Position numbers and translations under genes: made by a program. Shown piece after piece: positions 60,723 to 64,000 of a DNA stretch of 64,000 nucleotides; position 1 is the first letter of the stretch, and each line of letters opens with the position of its first letter. Below the pieces are notes generated by a model that searched no databases, was not told the DNA's origin, and saw only the letters and a program-made list of their open reading frames with translations. Source of the DNA: Prochilodus magdalenae (lineage: Eukaryota > Chordata > Actinopteri > Characiformes > Prochilodontidae); the NCBI GenBank assembly GCA_024036415.1, contig JAMWET010001276.1, positions 124,001 to 188,000 of the forward strand, read 5' to 3'.

Positions 60723-61040
60723 GCTGTCTAGCTTTTGAGTATCTTTTGGTCTACTTCTCTTTGTAAGGCAGGTCCTATTTAAGTGATTTATTGATGAAAA
60801 ACAAGTGTGGCAGTAATCAGACCTGGGTGTGGCTAGAGAAATTGAGCTCTGGTGTGATAAACAACAAATAAATAAATAAACCAAAAATAATAAAAACCTT
60901 CATTTAAAAGCTGCATTTTATGTTTACTTGTGTTTGACTAATATTTAAATTAGTTTGGTGATCTAAAAAAAAAAGTAAGAGTGACAAACATGCAAAAAAA
61001 TAAGAAATCATAAAGGAGCAAACACTTTTTCACACCACTG

Positions 61041-64000
61041 GATATGAACCCATTTAACCCAAGGCATATTATTCAGTCATTAGCCGGAAGACTTATTGTT
61101 TGGTGATGCCTTTGAAACTAATTTGTATAGCAGTTTAGAAATGTGCAGTATGGTTTAGTTGGTTTAGTCAATTTCTATACAGTAAAAGTCAAAAGTTTAG
61201 ACATGGGTACTTGTACAAGGTTTCCTTCATTTTTAGCTTAATGCCTTAAAATAAAAGCCATTGAACTATATAATTACTGGAGCCTTTAGTTAAAGACCAC
61301 AGCGCCGGGCAGCAGCACGTACTTATGCTAAACATTAGCACTTATAGCTTTTAGTCTTTTTAATTTCACTTTTACACAGCTTCTTCAGTAGCAGGACCCT
61401 TCATCTTTCATCTCTTATAAATAATGAACTGCTAAATAAAACCAAATTCGTCCATATTTAAATTATTTTTAGATGTAAAGAAGAATGGTAGACCTGAAAC
61501 CGTATAATTATTAATTATCTGTGCTGAAATCATTATCTTTCGTTTATCGACAGGCATATTAAGTGACTGTACTTATCCTTAAATAAAGATAATCTTAGCT
61601 GTAGATGAATAAATAAAAATATCAGTAATTTAGGTTCTAAAATAATGGAATTATAATAAAACAAACGTCTTCAGTCCGTTTCCCCTTCACCGCAAACAGC
61701 CATTATGTCTAAAACGAAAGTCAGCTCACTCGTCGTCGACTTGTAGAGGGCAGCCCTAGTATATTGTACTAGAATTGGGTATAATTAGGATTTTATTGAT
61801 TTGATTTTGATTCTGCTTGTGAATTCCGGATCTTATTGATTCAGAGTTTCAGTGTCAGTATAGGGAACAATATACCAAATGTTTTAAAATAAAGAATATC
61901 TCTTATTGTCTTTCAGCAGTGTGGTTCATAAATTGTAGCTTTTTATTGCATTTTTTTATTGCCACTTTTTTACTGCAGCATTATCAACAGGGACAACCTC
62001 TTTATCCATTATAGCAGATTCTTGCAAGATGTTCATTTCTAGTGTGATAAAGGTTTTAAGAGTTTGTGTCATTTCTGGTGCTGCATGTATGAGGTAATTT
62101 GATGTGTTCTGTCCTTGCTGCTCTGATGATGTTTTTATTATAGAAGGTTACATCGCATAATGTAAAAATACCATTCATCGCGAAGCCCTATCGCAGAGAG
62201 ATATTGCAGGGGTGCTAGCGCTGTTTGTGGAGCTTGCTAATACTCACTTGGGCTTGGACCATTTTCGGAGTTGCCACCTCTTTTAAAATAGATCAGCCAA
62301 ATACATACGTTGCACTTTTCATTATCTTTTGCAAAGTGTAGATCTTCAGCTAATGTTGTGTAGCCGATTACAAAATAAACACCACATATACAAGTTCTGA
62401 AAGACAGCTGCATCCTTACAGATTATGCCCACTTGTTATTTCAGTACTCATGGCTATGTATTTGAAGCATGTATTAATGAAAATGCCTCTGATGAGTAAA
62501 ATAATGTTTTTAGATATAGAACTTTCATAAGAATAAATGTGAGTAATTGGTTCTCTATGAGATAATGTTTTTTAAAGAAACTTTGCAGTATCATATACAG
62601 CGATGCTAGGGCTGGAAAATATCTGTACTTCAGTAAAGGGAAAAGTATTTATCCATGTTTTTACTTGAGTATAGAACAAAGATTTGCTTGTGAATGAGTG
62701 TCAAATGTAGATTAATGTTAGGTTTTTGTATACTTTATGCATATCGAGGTGATTAAGTACGTCAAAATAATATTTTACTCTATCTACTACACCTAATATT
62801 TTTTTGACTTAGTAACTAAGTACTTAATAGGCGTATCCCAATACACTCATCCTACAATTTGATTTGGGATGCTGGGTACATGATTGGATATTCTTATGAT
62901 AATTTGAACTAAATATGAATTAGGGCAAGTTGTACCTATAGTAATAAGCCTGGGAGGCTGGAGGAGTGCTGGAGTGAGACGTTGAGTGGTGCTAATTGTT
63001 TACAAACATTAGTGTTTAAATGGTGGAGTTGCATTAGAAATCCATTCTCCACAATGCACATTCTCAATGTTTGGGATTGTAATATCATGATAAATTGCTA
63101 CACTCTTGGTACTATGTACTAGCAAGCACTTTTACTTAAGTAGAACTATGGAGGAAAGACTTCCACTTTTACTGAAGAGTCCATCTACTTTGAAGTTCTG
63201 TATTTTCTCTACAGCTGAGCAGTACTGACGTGCACTTGTCATTACTAGACAGCATGTTACTGCAGTCATATCAAAAACATTTCTGCACCTTTTGAAACAC
63301 CAGCTACAACCTGACTTTATATTGTGTGAACATCCTGTAACAACATTTAGGATCAATAGAACTGATCCAAATCTTCTTACAGTAATGCATTAGTATGTTC
63401 TTTTCTTTCTGCTGTAAATCTACCATTTCGGAGACAAGACTTGATATGACAACAACAATATGTGAATATACCTTCAGTCAATGTACTATACAAATAACTG
63501 AACACATCCAGAGAACATACACATGGAACAGCCTTAAATATAGGATTTTGTGCTAATTCTATTTATTAAAAATAAATATCATCCCATTATAAAATATTTT
63601 CAATATTTGCCCAGACCACGTTTATATGTTCTGTTGCATTTCCAGTATGTTACATTTAGTAGATGTACAGTAGTTGTGTATTAAAGTGTGTTTTTTGCTG
63701 CAGTGGGACATGTAACTTATTTTCACTTAGAAAATATAAATGTCATTTGAGACTGCCTAAACTTTTGCATGCTGCTGTACATATACAAAACTTAAGAAAA
63801 TTCACAAATAACACAAACTAACATGATCAAAACTGTTCCTACTAGCAGATAAAAAATAAAAAAGTAGTATACAGAAAAACAGGTGCACCTGTCATTTCTA
63901 GAAAGCATATGATCCTTTGCCGCATATAATTGGTGCAGTCTCAAGACCCTTCTTGAAGGTTACTAAGGACCCCAAGTGGCAGCATGGTATACGGTGTGTC
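61041..64000. other. AT-rich non-coding end with repeat scraps
   Basis: No gene supported. A Tc1-terminus-like CAGTAAAAGTCAAAAGTTTA starts at 61180 after TA, and another (complement CAGCAGCATGCAAAAGTTTA) ends at 63777 before TA. No transposase lies between them. The segment 61760-61850 (ATTGATTTGATTTTGATTCT and similar) resembles decayed DNA-transposon sequence. Confidence 0.4.
62925..63095 (+). repeat. Dispersed repeat, shorter copy (pairs with 40350-41000)
   Basis: 'GGCTGGAGGAGTGCTGGAGT' then 'GTGGTGCTAATTGTTTACAA' match the 5' part at 40365-40430. 'TCCATTCTCCACAATGCACA' then 'TTGTAATATCATG' match the 3' part at 40930-40985. The 450-bp interior of the other copy is missing, so this is an internally deleted or progenitor-length copy. 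Confidence 0.5.

Larger units (their letters stand above)
59798..61040 (-). mobile_element. Tc1-like DNA transposon, copy 2 (about 1,243 bp, inactive, inverted)
   Basis: The element belongs to the same family as 34143-35637, in opposite orientation. Its right end on the plus strand is ...AACACTTTTTCACACCACTG (ending 61040). Its left end starts CAGGTGTATGAAAAAGTGTT at 59798, preceded by TA (59796-59797). On the right the flank reads GATA instead of TA, so the target duplication or terminus has mutated. Internal direct-repeat motifs remain (about 59928-59950). It is about 250 bp shorter than copy 1, mainly through deletions in the transposase. Confidence 0.9.

Overview
The window looks like teleost fish nuclear DNA. 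It is AT-rich and depleted in CpG, with long GT, CT and AT microsatellites. It carries decayed Tc1-like transposons of fish type, tRNA-derived SINEs with the 3' ends and heads common in fish genomes, and an AC-rich minisatellite of the 'tagcaacca' type familiar from otophysan fish (characins, cyprinids, catfishes). Placing it in the otophysans is an inference from repeat style, not a proof. I see no complete host protein-coding gene. Apart from transposase remnants, the open frames are short and have no recognisable domains.

Layout. Bases 1-2345 are repeat-rich: a SINE head fragment, a dispersed repeat, and an AC-rich minisatellite. At 2440-2625 lies the only dense CpG cluster of the first half, with a perfect CRE and a splice donor. 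This is the best candidate promoter and first exon, reading rightwards. Bases 2.8-34 kb are mostly non-coding and read like a large intron or a regulatory desert. They hold microsatellites, small hairpins, a perfect 14-bp Maf recognition element at 18120, and a few splice-bounded exon-like segments. Bases 34143-35637 are a Tc1-like element with long terminal inverted repeats and a dead transposase. Bases 35.6-59.8 kb hold hAT-like fragments, a 26-bp inverted repeat next to (TC)29, and a 0.65-kb dispersed repeat. They also hold two further Tc1-like transposase scraps, two SINEs and several TAATTA-rich stretches that look like conserved non-coding elements. Bases 59798-61040 are a second, inverted copy of the same Tc1-like family. 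The last 3 kb are AT-rich with repeat scraps.

How it fits together. The simplest reading is a promoter with first exon(s) near 2.5 kb, followed by a very large intron or intergenic region that contains putative enhancers and has been invaded by DNA transposons and SINEs. The two full-span Tc1 copies are non-autonomous: one has lost the second catalytic Asp, the other the first. Exon and enhancer calls rest on sequence pattern alone and need transcript data or cross-species alignment.
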